From assembly GCF_932276165.1 (NCBI RefSeq), contig NC_064000.1:1922001-1986000 (forward strand): a stretch of 64,000 bases of DNA, written 5' to 3'. Shown here one piece after another: positions 1 through 10,062 of this stretch (within the stretch, counting starts at the first letter, position 1; each line of letters starts with the position of its first letter). Made by a program: the position numbers and the translations under genes. The notes under the pieces are model-generated. The model worked only from the letters and a program-made list of their open reading frames with translations. It searched no databases and was not told the origin of the DNA. Origin of the DNA: Plutella xylostella (taxonomy: Eukaryota; Arthropoda; Insecta; Lepidoptera; Plutellidae).

Positions 1-164
1 TGCAGATATGCCTCGGAATAAACAATGACCAGTTTTTAATAAAGCTAAAATTTCTGTGTTTTTTCGTTGTTGCATTCATCCACAATGTTTCGTGATGGCG
101 AAGACTGAACTTAGCAAAGTAGCGCAAAGATAATTAATTACATAAGTAATGATAAATTAAAAGA
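1..164. other. AT-rich sequence, no recognised gene
   Basis: I see no convincing ORF, splice-flanked exon or repeat in this short stretch at the window edge, which ends at the TA next to a MITE. Confidence 0.5.
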
Positions 165-166
165 TA

Positions 167-391
167 TACAGGTCGTTGCAAATGGGGTATACTAAGCCGA
201 AACCAGCATGTGCAGGATGTTATATCTAAGCCCAAAACTTAAATCAGAATTTCAAAATTCGTGAATTTTTTTTATCATTTTCCATAGAAAATTTGTTGGT
301 CACATGACTTTTTTACTATGGAGAATGTTTTTTTTTTCACGAATTATGAAATTCTGATTTCACATTTGGACCCTTTTTGCAACACCCTGTA
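167..391. mobile_element. TA-flanked MITE with TACAGG/CCCTGTA ends
   Basis: The element starts TACAGGTCGTTGCAAA and ends TTTTTGCAACACCCTGTA, with TA on both sides, as expected for a Tc1/mariner-type non-autonomous element. A second inverted pair lies inside it (about 243-265 against 338-360), so most of it can fold on itself. There is no coding capacity. The subterminal words for 'gggtatactaagccgaaacc' recur at 28813-28858 in a 46-bp relic with the same ends. The family is inferred from ends and target site only. Confidence 0.7.
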
Positions 392-1605
392 TAATATGTT
401 AAATGCATTAAAAAACACTAGACGCTTGCGCGAATCTAACCTACTTTAAGTAACTCATCCCATCGTTAGCTCTAAATTCAAAACACTTTTCTCCTTATTC
501 AAAAAAAGAAAAATGCTGTCAATCTGACACTAATGGTCGACGTGTGGACTCGCGGTGTTTCGACACTCCATATTCAACTGTTGGAAAGCACACTTAGGCT
601 GCGTCCACATGTGCTCTTTAATTTTCATGTCCCACTCTCTATTCAAGGTCTATTTGACGCATTCAATGATTTCAAACCATGTCGTGAACTGTGGTTGCTG
701 TGTGAAATAGAGGGGTGTTTCACGTGTCTGTGTATCTCTTTCTATATCTATCTGTGGGAACGGAGCTCCCTAAAGTACTTATATTGGTAATATATCCCGA
801 GTGTTTGTAGCCTTATTTGTTAAAAATTGGCATAGCCGTTAAAAAGTTATGCTACTTTTATTGTTAAATATCGGTTCTTTTACGTTGGTTAGGTTAGGTT
901 ATTAGGTACATTTATCAGACATACTATTAATATGACTATTACATCGATTTATTTAAGTGGAATCTGTTATATGTAAAAAGTTGTAACTGGAAAAATAGAA
1001 CCAAATTAAAAGGGGTAAATTATTAGGGGTAATATCATATGGGTATTATATTAGGGGTAATAAATTTAATTATAAAGGGTAATATTATCTACGTCAAGGA
1101 TTTTCATTACTTACGGGCGGCGTGCACTAATTTCAAATAAAGGTAAAAGAAAAATTGCACAGTACGGATGTAGCTTTATTCGTGTTTCATGCACGAGATT
1201 TGTTTTGTTCCGTTTAAAACATTGTTCCCAGCTGACCGCCCCTGGGGATTTACTTATCAACATTAAAAACAGGTTATTCTTGTACTGTGGTGTTTGTAGG
1301 TGAAGCCAGTTTCAGATTCTTAATTATTTTATGTCCAGCATTTTGTACTACATATTAATTATTGTGTTTCTAATCAAAATTCATACTTTTTCAGATTTTC
1401 GAAATTCCGAATTCATTAAAAATACGAATTTATCGGGTTTAGTGTAGGTTTTTCATAACCGATCGAGCAGTGAAACCTACTTAACGCAAAATTGTATGGT
1501 ATTGCGATTGATGTTGTTATTGATGTCCAAACAAAATAAATATTGGTATATTTATCATGATCCATCAATGTTATCGAAAGTTAGTTCTGAAAAATAACGG
1601 CTTTT
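392..1605. other. 1.2 kb without a supported gene
   Basis: An 85-codon ORF at 533-790 has no recognisable domain and no codon-like composition, so I do not call it. The remainder is AT-rich with short GGTTAGG-like words near 888-900. Nothing else is supportable. Confidence 0.5.
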
Positions 1606-1610
1606 GCATA

Positions 1611-1852
1611 TGTGCGGGTTGTAAGTCCGTACATAACTAATGATAATTTTATGAATGATAAAGTCACTGATAAATGATATATTGAAGTTTATTCAAGTTC
1701 CACAATGATACTTAATTACGTTAAAACTATGATAATGATGAATGCACCCGTTGCCGCCCGGCAATACGTTCCGCGATGCACTGAGTCGGCCGCGTGTGCG
1801 CGACTCGCAAGAAATACGAATTGCTGAGGTAAGTGTTCGGTTGACCCGAACA
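1611..1852 (-). repeat. 3' LTR of BEL/Pao element
   Basis: This is the second LTR copy, read by eye as identical over all 242 bp to 10360-10601. GCATA precedes it at 1606-1610, giving the target-site duplication. The polypurine tract expected just inside it (element-strand side of 1853) is weak: only a short GGGAGTA-type run is visible. Confidence 0.93.
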
Positions 1853-2007
1853 TACTCCCGGGCGGGGAAAGTACATAAAATAAAGAAATTATTAAAATGT
1901 ACAAAATAATAAAATGATAAAAGAAGCCACCAAGTAAAATCAAATTAAAGATCTCAAAAATAACATTGATTAAAATAACACTCAATTTATAAAAATTCAA
2001 AAATCTA

Positions 2008-3885
2008 TTATGAGTCAGAGACATGAAAATGAACTTTAGTTAATATTGGTGAAGTGGCTATGTTTACTTGCTTACAACGGTTTAAACTATCGCTAATGTT
2101 TTCGCTACTGTCTCTAAATTGCCGAATCTGACGTTCAGATTTATTTATAACGCGAACACTATCTTTAACACTATCATTAAGCTTTTTTGATAACGGACTA
2201 ACACTAGGCTGCTCGGCCTGATAACACTTTCGCGCACTAACACTAGCACTATCACTATCGGAGAGCGGGGCGCGCGGGGCGCGGGGAGTGCGGCGTCGGC
2301 AGCGCCTCCACGCCAGCACCGCGCCCGCCGCCGCCGCTGCCGCCACCGCCAGGTAGCTCACGGCGTACTGGTGGACGTCATGTGAGGACAACCCCACGTC
2401 TGCTGCCTCAGCTCCATGCTTCATATCATCTATTTGTTTATCTAACTGGAGCAACTTGCCTTTCCAGTCTAAGTCTGTTTCGTTCAAACGATCGACGGGC
2501 GAGTCTTCTATTGGTAGGGCAATATTAACGATATGATTTATCTCCAACACTTTCGGTGTATACACATTTGCTTCTGAGTTTACCATGCTAGAGTGTGATT
2601 GATGGGCAAATAGAGTAAAATCTTCACCTTTTATCTCGCATCTTTGTCCCAGACTGATGATACCGGATCCTTTCAACTGATGTGGCGTGACTGCATCTTC
2701 ACATATTATTCTTACATGATACGTATCGCAACAAAAGTAGAAATATGATGATGACTCATACAACTTAATCCACTGGTTCTTACAAACTGATTTGCTGATC
2801 TTGCATTTCCCTGCTTCAGACTGTAAGTTACAGAATTTTTCGGTGGAGCTCAGGTGATAGATTGGATTGTCCAAATTGCAAAAATAACGCTGATCATGAT
2901 ATTGGCATTCTTTTAGTTCTTCATTATTTATCGGCAAGTACGTATCTTTTCTAAAATTAATGGCAATGTATTCTGATATAGGCGAGATCTGATACATAGT
3001 CTCCTTTGTTTGATGAGGCAGTGGTACCAGCTTGTACAGTTCAAAGCTGTCTCTGCTTAATATGGGAATTTTTATTTCAATAATTAAATATTGTTGTAAC
3101 ATTTTTGCTTTACATTTCATTAACTTGTATATTTTTGGTATATCTGCTTGCACAGTATTTATAGGCAATGTTAAGTCTTTGGGCAACTGACTTGAAATTA
3201 TGCTAAGCTCCTTGAGCAGCTGATCTGGATTTAGTAGGTGGATATTGACTTGGCCATGATAAATGTCAGTTATAGTGTTAAGGAGATCTGATTGAATTCT
3301 TCTTAAGTTTTGTAATAGGTTGCTAGCTGTTAGAGAGGCTAAGGAGAACTCTTGAAAAATTACCCAAGATATTACTTTTAGCTGTACATTATTTGCAATT
3401 TTATCTAGGCTTTCCAGATGCTTATAAATGATTTTATGCTGACTATCCATGATCTCTTTAGTTTTCTTTAATAGGTTGTAGCCTGTCTCAATTACTGATG
3501 TCTGATTCTTCCACAAGCGTATCAAATGACTCTCATTGTTTCTTATCTCTTCTATGTCTCGCTTGTACTGTTCCGCGAAATGGTCGTCGAGTATCCCGAA
3601 CAGGCTGTTTGTAACATAACCCACTGCATTAATGTACCCGCGCCGGCTGCGGCGCGTGGCGCGTGCGCTATAGTTCTGACTAAGCATAATCTGGTTATAG
3701 TATTGTAGCTCTTTATAGTCATGAATGAGTTGTGATATTATCATATTACAGTGATTGTCTTGCTCTGTTTTAGCACATGTTTGATTTAGGTATCTTGTAA
3801 TGTTTTCGAATGCTGTGATTCCTTCCCAGTATGATGATAAGTCGTAATAAACAATTAGGGTCCAGTCATCCCGTACTAATTGCAT
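2008..3885 (-). CDS. env: envelope-like glycoprotein of BEL/Pao element
   Basis: A 625-codon ORF sits where env lies in retroviruses. A basic cluster RRSRR (78-82) forms a furin-type site and is followed at once by a Gly/hydrophobic segment (83-99) resembling the fusion-peptide region of baculovirus F/errantivirus-type envelopes. N-X-S/T sites are frequent (for example N28, N34, N71, N117, N127), a Cys-rich ectodomain follows (about 327-416), and a membrane span (508-526) precedes an Arg cluster and a tail of about 95 residues. The frame stays open upstream of the first ATG. A signal-like hydrophobic stretch lies in the adjacent pol frame, so leader and body are out of frame here or joined by splicing. 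The function (virion entry protein) is inferred from layout, not shown. Confidence 0.8.
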   Translation of the reverse strand: MQLVRDDWTLIVYYDLSSYWEGITAFENITRYLNQTCAKTEQDNHCNMIISQLIHDYKELQYYNQIMLSQNYSARATRRSRRGYINAVGYVTNSLFGILDDHFAEQYKRDIEEIRNNESHLIRLWKNQTSVIETGYNLLKKTKEIMDSQHKIIYKHLESLDKIANNVQLKVISWVIFQEFSLASLTASNLLQNLRRIQSDLLNTITDIYHGQVNIHLLNPDQLLKELSIISSQLPKDLTLPINTVQADIPKIYKLMKCKAKMLQQYLIIEIKIPILSRDSFELYKLVPLPHQTKETMYQISPISEYIAINFRKDTYLPINNEELKECQYHDQRYFCNLDNPIYHLSSTEKFCNLQSEAGKCKISKSVCKNQWIKLYESSSYFYFCCDTYHVRIICEDAVTPHQLKGSGIISLGQRCEIKGEDFTLFAHQSHSSMVNSEANVYTPKVLEINHIVNIALPIEDSPVDRLNETDLDWKGKLLQLDKQIDDMKHGAEAADVGLSSHDVHQYAVSYLAVAAAAAAGAVLAWRRCRRRTPRAPRAPLSDSDSASVSARKCYQAEQPSVSPLSKKLNDSVKDSVRVINKSERQIRQFRDSSENISDSLNRCKQVNIATSPILTKVHFHVSDS

Positions 3886-3932
3886 CTGAGTTATTGGGTC
3901 AAAGTAGATTGATTGATTTTGCGGTAGTGTAG

Positions 3933-6074
3933 TTACATTGTAGGCACAGTTCTGTTGTAACCTGATATCATTGACATGAAGAACAGTAGCGCTAACGCTA
4001 CTGATACGAATGTTGTTGGTGATCTTTTTCTTAATTGTTTTTTATCTTGACTTGGTTGCTCCGTGTTTTCTGCTGAATCATTTGGATGATTTATGTTATT
4101 TTGATTTGATTGAAGTGGTAAAATTGATAACCTCGTAAGTGGTCTCTTTAAGATGCCGTTTTTTGTTTTTAGAGTTACAACTCTGACATAGCCATCTGCG
4201 CCTGGATGCACATCTATGACTCTGCCTAGCGGCCATTTGCCAACTGGTATGATATCGTCCTGAATAAGAACAAGGCTGCCGATCTCTATGTTCTCATGTG
4301 GTCTCAACCATTTTCCTCTTGCTGAGAGTTGTGTCAGATATTCCGTTTTCCAACGCTGCCATATGTCATTATGTAGTTTTCTGATCAAATGCCACCGTGT
4401 TCTGGCATCCTGCTCTGTCTCAATAACTGTCAATCCTGCGTCTCCGTACAGAAAGTGTGCTGGAGTTAAGGCGTCCAAGTCCTCGACATCTTCTGACAAA
4501 GCACACAGAGGCCTGGCATTCAAACATGCTTCGAGCTGTGCTAAGATGGTGCTGAGCTCCTCGAAAGTCAGCTTTTGATCTCCGATGACCCTTTTCATGT
4601 GATATTTTAAGCTCCTCACTGCTCGTTCCCACAAGCCTCCTGCCGTGGGCCACGAGGGAGCGTTGAAGTGCCACTCTATGTTTAACTCGCTGATTTCTTT
4701 GTAAAAGCTGTCGTTGAATATTTTCTGTAATTCAACGTATTCTTCATTGATTTTTCGACTGGCGCCAATAAAATTCTTTCCTTGATCACTGTATAAATGC
4801 CTTGGGGCCTTCTTTCGAGCCGCCATTCTCTTGAGGCATGCTAGGAATGCTGAGCTGCTATGGTCCGACACCAGCTCCAGGTGAACGGCCTTCGTCACCA
4901 TGCAGACAAATATTGCTATATAACCTTTCGTAGTTTTCACACCACGACCTTTATTTGCTTTGATATCTATGAAGCCAGTGTAGTCAACACCCGTGTGATA
5001 AAAGGGCGGTGCGGGGGTGACTCTCGCTTCTGGAAGGTCACCCATGATTTGAGGGCGTATCTCCTTGTTTTGTTTTCTGCATGTGATGCAGTTTCGAACG
5101 CGTTTCTTTACTGCACGGTTTCCGCCAATGATCCAGTATTTTGTTCTGATTGCTGAGAGGGTAAGTCGCGCTCCACCATGGAACGTCAGATGATGAGCTT
5201 GGTCGATCAATAGATCCGTGACCCGACTGCTGTGTGGTATGATTAAGGGGTGCTTCATTTCTTCATCCAAGTTTGATTTCTCTAATCTGCCTCCGACACG
5301 TAATAATCCGTTTTCGTCGAGTACAGGGTTCAAATTTAGCAGTTTGCTTTTCTGATGCAGTTTATTATGCTTGATTAAATGATTTATATCCTCTTCGAAT
5401 TCTGACCGCTGCACATGTTTGATAACGAGTATGTTAGCCTTCCGCAACTCGTGTAGTGTGTGATAGCTCGGCAGCGAATTCCTTTGTGGGTTCAATGCTC
5501 TGAGTAGCCATGCTATCACTCTGATTACTTTATTAATACAGCTGTACCTTTGTATTAATTTTTCGATGATACTTTCCTCCATGTTAACTTGAACGACGTT
5601 TGATTGTTGTATCTTGATCTCGTGATTTGTCATGTAATTTTTCGGTGATTGGTCTATTTGGCCTGATTGTAGCCATTGTGGTCCATTGAACCATAAGGTA
5701 TTTTCCTTCAGCTGTGCGGCCGAGATTCCTCTGCTGGCGCTGTCCGCCGGGTTTTCTGCTGATTTTACATATCGCCAATTGCTGCTATCGACGACTTGTG
5801 TGATTGCTGTTACTCGGTTTTTCACAAACGGCTTCCACCGCTCCGGGCTGCCCTGTAGCCATCCGAGAACCACCATTGAGTCACTCCACCCAAATGCTGA
5901 GCTCATCGGAATGTTCAGACATTCGGAAATCTTTCTGATTAATTTCGATAGTAGAAGTGCTCCACTTAATTCTAACTTCGGTAGTGAGACTTCTTTTTTC
6001 TTAGGTACCAATTTTGATTTTGCTGCTATTAGCGTTATCTTCACTTGATCGTGATTCGTGCGTAAACTAAGCAT
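3933..6074 (-). CDS. pol: Pol part 2: RNase H remainder and integrase
   Basis: This continues the pol chain in a shifted frame. RNase H acidic residues fall in KLELSGA (33-39), WSDSM (63-67) and NPADSASRG (108-116). Integrase has an HHCC zinc module (H295, H299, C329, C332) and a DDE core (D364 in VDYTG, D430 in YSDQG, E483 in GLWERAV), the wider D-to-E spacing seen in BEL/Pao. A C-terminal region ends in ITRLSILPL-like BEL wording, then a basic linker and a hydrophobic stretch (689-705, FVSVALALLFFMSMISG), unusual for an integrase. It resembles a signal peptide and lies just before the envelope-like ORF. The ATG at 6074 is an accident of the frameshift. Overlaps part 1 by 34 bp. Confidence 0.9.
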   Translation of the reverse strand: MLSLRTNHDQVKITLIAAKSKLVPKKKEVSLPKLELSGALLLSKLIRKISECLNIPMSSAFGWSDSMVVLGWLQGSPERWKPFVKNRVTAITQVVDSSNWRYVKSAENPADSASRGISAAQLKENTLWFNGPQWLQSGQIDQSPKNYMTNHEIKIQQSNVVQVNMEESIIEKLIQRYSCINKVIRVIAWLLRALNPQRNSLPSYHTLHELRKANILVIKHVQRSEFEEDINHLIKHNKLHQKSKLLNLNPVLDENGLLRVGGRLEKSNLDEEMKHPLIIPHSSRVTDLLIDQAHHLTFHGGARLTLSAIRTKYWIIGGNRAVKKRVRNCITCRKQNKEIRPQIMGDLPEARVTPAPPFYHTGVDYTGFIDIKANKGRGVKTTKGYIAIFVCMVTKAVHLELVSDHSSSAFLACLKRMAARKKAPRHLYSDQGKNFIGASRKINEEYVELQKIFNDSFYKEISELNIEWHFNAPSWPTAGGLWERAVRSLKYHMKRVIGDQKLTFEELSTILAQLEACLNARPLCALSEDVEDLDALTPAHFLYGDAGLTVIETEQDARTRWHLIRKLHNDIWQRWKTEYLTQLSARGKWLRPHENIEIGSLVLIQDDIIPVGKWPLGRVIDVHPGADGYVRVVTLKTKNGILKRPLTRLSILPLQSNQNNINHPNDSAENTEQPSQDKKQLRKRSPTTFVSVALALLFFMSMISGYNRTVPTM

Positions 6075-8005
6075 GCATATGCCTTCTCTGAGGCGTCGCA
6101 GAACCCATGTAGCTCTACGTCATCTTTGCCGTTGCTCCCCGTCCATCTTGCTAATTTGAAAAATGTTATGTTTTCGACATCACTTCGTAACTTGATCCAT
6201 TCGGTTTTTACATTTTGTGGCACAGTGTCATCCCAATTTAGGTTCAAATTGTATACTTCTTGAAAAAATAGTTTTAGTCTTACAACAACTGGTGCTAGCC
6301 AGCCGAGGGGGTCGAAAAGTTTTGCGATTTCCGACAATAATAGTCGTTTTGTTAGTTTAGGCGGGGTTTCTTTGTTCATGTTACAGGTGAAATGAAAAGT
6401 GTCGTCCTTTGAATTCCAGCCCAGACCCAGAATTTTCGACCTGTCGTCAGTTTTGAAATGATGAATGGTTTGCTCTTGATCTATGTTATTTAATTCTGAT
6501 AACAACTCCGGGTTGTTGGATGACCATTTCCTCAAGGTAAATCCTCCTTTTTTCAGAAGTTGATTTAAATCGCTGACGAGCTGCTTTCCGTGCTCAACTG
6601 TTTGCGTTCCATGGACTAAATCGTCTGTGTAGAAGTTTGTCTCCAGAATTGATGCTGCTTCTGGGAACTGTTCCCTTTCATCGGTTGCTAATTGTCTTAG
6701 GGTCATCATGGCAAGATAAGGGCTGGCCTTGACCCCATATGTTACCCGTGTGAGCTGATATGATTGGAGAGGCTGCTGTGGATCATCTCTCCATATGATC
6801 TTCTGTAAACTTCTGTCTTCTTCTTGAATGATGATACCTCTAAACATCTTCTCGATGTCTGCAGTGAACACATACTTATGTTGACGCCATCTTAGTATCA
6901 AGGATTGCAAATCCTGCTGAAGATTAGGTCCTCGGTACATTAAATCGTTTAAGCTATGGCCCGTTGATGTTTTGTTCCCAGCGTTATACACGACTCTTAA
7001 CTTACAAGTTAATGATTCCGACCTCAGCACAGCGTGATGAGGGAGATAATATTCGGGGGCTGCGTTGCTCGTGCACGGTTCCATGTGTCCGAGTGTCTGA
7101 TATTCTTTGATAAATTCTTTATATAATTTTGATAGCTGCTGCTCTCTCTTAAACCTTTTCTCTAAGTTTAAAAACTGTGCTGTCGCTGTTTGTTTGGATG
7201 ATCCTAATTTCTCTTCAAAATTATCTAGCATCGGAAGTTTAACTTCATATTTACCATCGCTTCTCCTCCTCGTAGTTGACATGTAAAAATCAACACATTT
7301 TTGATCCTCTGACGTCATGCTTGATGGCTCTGTAACTTCTTCTAAAGCCCAAAATTTTTGTATATCTTCCACGTGATTGAAAACTACGTTGCATTGAAAT
7401 GATTTTCCTATGCTGCCGCAAATAATCCAGCCGAGGCGAGTCTGTTGCACAATTGGCTGAACCTGATCTTCACCCCTGATTATTCCTCCTAACATGATCA
7501 TGGAGTAAATATCTGCTCCAAATAATATGTCGATCTCCCGACTTACATTAAACTCGGGACCCGCCAACTTGATATTTTCTAGATAAGGCCATGCTGGCTT
7601 CTGAAACGTTTGATTAGGTAAATGTTTTACAAGGTTGTTCATGATAATTACATCCGTGTCAAATGTAAAGTCCTCGTAGATTGATGAGCATGATACTGAA
7701 ATTAACCCCTTGCTATTATTCTCTTTCGCTCCTACTCCTACGATGAGTCCCTGGCACTTCTGCCGTTTGATACCTAATGTTTGCGCCGCTTTTTCCGTAA
7801 TAAGGGAAACTTGGGATCCCTGGTCGATAAGAGCCCTCATTATGATCTGCGTTCCGTCAATTGAGGTAACTTTTACCAAAGTCGTAGCTAACAATATCTC
7901 TTTAGTTTCTCCCAGTGATACATTAGAGTTGATATTTGCATGTTTATTGCGATGACTCAATAGAATGTGCAATGAATTCAACACTATAAATAGTAAATTT
8001 GACAA
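6041..8005 (-). CDS. pol: Pol part 1: protease, RT, start of RNase H
   Basis: Aspartic protease plus reverse transcriptase of the BEL/Pao type. The protease core is ALIDQGSQVSLIT (58-70), a DQG variant of the retroviral D-S/T-G site. RT motifs are FTADIEKMF (380-388, catalytic Asp), GVKASPYLAM (424-433) and YTDD (459-462). RNase H begins at HGFCDASEKAY near the C-terminus. The ORF opens at TTG, and its first 17 or so residues are translated from the inserted LINE fragment, so the true pol sequence starts around residue 18. The frame ends at 6041 inside RNase H, where coding continues in another frame from 6074: a small indel near 6055 breaks the gene. Confidence 0.9.
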   Translation of the reverse strand: MSNLLFIVLNSLHILLSHRNKHANINSNVSLGETKEILLATTLVKVTSIDGTQIIMRALIDQGSQVSLITEKAAQTLGIKRQKCQGLIVGVGAKENNSKGLISVSCSSIYEDFTFDTDVIIMNNLVKHLPNQTFQKPAWPYLENIKLAGPEFNVSREIDILFGADIYSMIMLGGIIRGEDQVQPIVQQTRLGWIICGSIGKSFQCNVVFNHVEDIQKFWALEEVTEPSSMTSEDQKCVDFYMSTTRRRSDGKYEVKLPMLDNFEEKLGSSKQTATAQFLNLEKRFKREQQLSKLYKEFIKEYQTLGHMEPCTSNAAPEYYLPHHAVLRSESLTCKLRVVYNAGNKTSTGHSLNDLMYRGPNLQQDLQSLILRWRQHKYVFTADIEKMFRGIIIQEEDRSLQKIIWRDDPQQPLQSYQLTRVTYGVKASPYLAMMTLRQLATDEREQFPEAASILETNFYTDDLVHGTQTVEHGKQLVSDLNQLLKKGGFTLRKWSSNNPELLSELNNIDQEQTIHHFKTDDRSKILGLGWNSKDDTFHFTCNMNKETPPKLTKRLLLSEIAKLFDPLGWLAPVVVRLKLFFQEVYNLNLNWDDTVPQNVKTEWIKLRSDVENITFFKLARWTGSNGKDDVELHGFCDASEKAYACLVYARITIK

Positions 8006-8382
8006 TTTGGATATTTTTTCGGATAGTCTTGCAGTTTTTAGAAATAAGGTACTTAGTGCGATCTCTAACTAATAATGTATAACATATTAGTGTTAAGAAG
8101 TTGTTTTTGTTTTTATAGTTTAAATAAGTTTATATATCTGTTTTCATGTCAGAATTTTTAAAGAATGTGAGTTAAAGTTTTATTTTTCTTTTTTGTAATA
8201 CTAAACTGTATTTTTAATTATGATTATTTCTATGTTTTGTTATGTGCCTAACAAGTGTTGAGCATGTCTGTAATTGGTACATGTTATTGATAAGTACCTC
8301 TCTAACCTTTCTTTTATAAGTGTATTGTAACATGTACTGTTGATGTGCCTTATATAAATAAATAAAATAAATAAATAAATAA
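7958..8382 (+). mobile_element. LINE 3'-end fragment inserted between gag and pol
   Basis: About 425 bp of AT-rich non-coding sequence on the plus strand ends in an AAAT-repeat tail (8354-8383), the hallmark of a 5'-truncated non-LTR retrotransposon copy. Imperfect 6-bp flanks (ATGACT at 7952-7957, ATGATT at 8383-8388) look like a diverged target duplication. Skipping the insert would bring the gag and protease frames together. The source family was not identified. Confidence 0.72.
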
Positions 8383-10062
8383 ATGATTATTACCGGAGTG
8401 CACAGTCCTGTGTTGATTGTAATGCGATCCACTAGCCGCCGCCGGGCTTATCGGAGTCTTTGCACAAGCCGAGTGCAATAATGTGTTGTGCTGACCAGAA
8501 CAATTGCGACACCTTCTTTGCGAATAACACGGATTCCCATTATGAGTATACAAGCAATTTATGCAATATTGCAGTCTATTTATTGTTTTTAGCTTCATAT
8601 CAGGCGACATTTCTAGAAAACTGCTGCAACTAAATATACCGTGGTCATGAGAACAAAGCGGACACTTGATAGTTTGCACAGTCATTGATTTCATGAAGGG
8701 TTTCGACGTGTTGTTATGATAATTTCCTTGGGAATTATTGTTGTAATTTGATTTCTTGTGAACATTTCCTTGGTTCACTGGTGGGAAAGTAGGTTTTTGT
8801 TGAATTACGTCATGTTTTCTTCGACTTGATTCCAGAATAGTGAACTTACTTTCCAAAAATTTTAGAAAATCGTTTAATTTTGGCAATTCACGAGAGTTAT
8901 CTAACGACTCTATGTAGTCTCCATATGTGGCGTTATCCAATTTTTGGGACAGTATGTGCACTAGGATGGGGTCCCACGTGCTGATGTCGACCTCCAAATT
9001 CTTTATCCCGTGAAGACATTCTAATGTTAAATCATGTAACTTTTTTATCTGGCCTAATGATTGCTGCTGCATGTTTTGAAATCCTAACAGCGTGTTAGCG
9101 TGAGAGGTGAAAATGAGTTTTTTATTGTTATAGCGGTTGTTCAGAATTTCCCAGCATACTTGATAATTGTCGGAGCTGATAGTGAGATGCTGGATGAGCC
9201 TTTCTGCTTCTCCCTTTACCTTAGCCTTTAAAAACTGCATTTTTTGTGCACTGGACAGTGATGGGTTGATATGTATAGCTTCGTTAAACAAATCTTTGAA
9301 TGATACCCACTGATTAAATTGACCGCTGAACTCAGGAATCTCCATCTGCGGGGTAGACTTATCTCTGTATGATACCGACCATAATTTTTTATTGATCTCT
9401 CTCTTCATTTTGATGAATAATTCTTCGTATTGATTGAATGATGCTTCGTATTCTGGATTCTGACCATTTTGCTCGCCATAAATCTCCCAATGTAAACTAT
9501 CTACAGTTGCCCATCTTGATTGCAGAGACTTAAGAGCATCTTCGTATTCCCATTTATCAGAAAGAGAATCCAAGTTGATACTTGCCATTGTTCGCTCAAA
9601 TGCTGTGAAGTTTGCCAACTGCTTTCGAAGCATCTCGTCACACCTGCTGTATGCTCCTCGAGAGCTGATACGTTGTTCTGATACTGATTTGCCCTGATTT
9701 TCCTCACCTTTGTTCGACGAGGTTGATTGCTGCTGCTGATCGGGCTGCTTCGCCTGCTGACTCTGCGACTGAGCCAAAAGTTGCTGTTGCTGATACGTCA
9801 TGATTAAGTTTTTGATAGAATGATAATGCTCTTCTGTTTTGGTGTATACGTTTTCCACGATATACTGATGATTCTGTATGTCTTGATACTCACATATTTC
9901 CAAATGATTATGCTGGAACTCTGCCCAGAGTTCATCTAAGGTCTCTAACTTCTTCACGAAGTAGCCTGCCGTTTTACGATATGAACTATCTTTTTTGAAA
10001 TTGCTCTCGAACTGAACGAAGCTTTTGATAAGCTCATTTTGCCTGATGACTATGCTCTCCAT
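8350..10062 (-). CDS. gag: Gag of BEL/Pao retrotransposon
   Basis: Capsid/nucleocapsid polyprotein that packages element RNA in cytoplasmic particles. The frame runs 570 codons. Residues about 85-130 are Gln-rich, a DUF1759-like block begins at PEFSGQFNQWVSF (243-255), and the C-terminus carries metal-binding knuckles (CPLC-X3-H from 467, CINC-X3-H from 500, CRNC-X3-H near 518). The last ten or so codons come from an ATTT repeat and are foreign: they belong to the tail of a LINE fragment inserted at about 8382. Gag reading therefore stops early, and in the parental element gag and pol appear to have been one continuous frame. The ATG near 10062 lies 0.3 kb inside the 5' LTR, as expected. Confidence 0.9.
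   Translation of the reverse strand: MESIVIRQNELIKSFVQFESNFKKDSSYRKTAGYFVKKLETLDELWAEFQHNHLEICEYQDIQNHQYIVENVYTKTEEHYHSIKNLIMTYQQQQLLAQSQSQQAKQPDQQQQSTSSNKGEENQGKSVSEQRISSRGAYSRCDEMLRKQLANFTAFERTMASINLDSLSDKWEYEDALKSLQSRWATVDSLHWEIYGEQNGQNPEYEASFNQYEELFIKMKREINKKLWSVSYRDKSTPQMEIPEFSGQFNQWVSFKDLFNEAIHINPSLSSAQKMQFLKAKVKGEAERLIQHLTISSDNYQVCWEILNNRYNNKKLIFTSHANTLLGFQNMQQQSLGQIKKLHDLTLECLHGIKNLEVDISTWDPILVHILSQKLDNATYGDYIESLDNSRELPKLNDFLKFLESKFTILESSRRKHDVIQQKPTFPPVNQGNVHKKSNYNNNSQGNYHNNTSKPFMKSMTVQTIKCPLCSHDHGIFSCSSFLEMSPDMKLKTINRLQYCINCLYTHNGNPCYSQRRCRNCSGQHNTLLHSACAKTPISPAAASGSHYNQHRTVHSGNNHLFIYLFYLFI

Noticed and set aside
533..790. 85-codon plus ORF
   Set aside because: No recognisable domain, no splice context, unremarkable composition.
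888..900. telomere-like GGTTAGGTTAGG
   Set aside because: Only about two units of the insect TTAGG motif; expected by chance.
1716..2024. 102-codon minus ORF
   Set aside because: It overlaps the 3' LTR and its untranslated flank; no domain and repeated in the 5' LTR frame.
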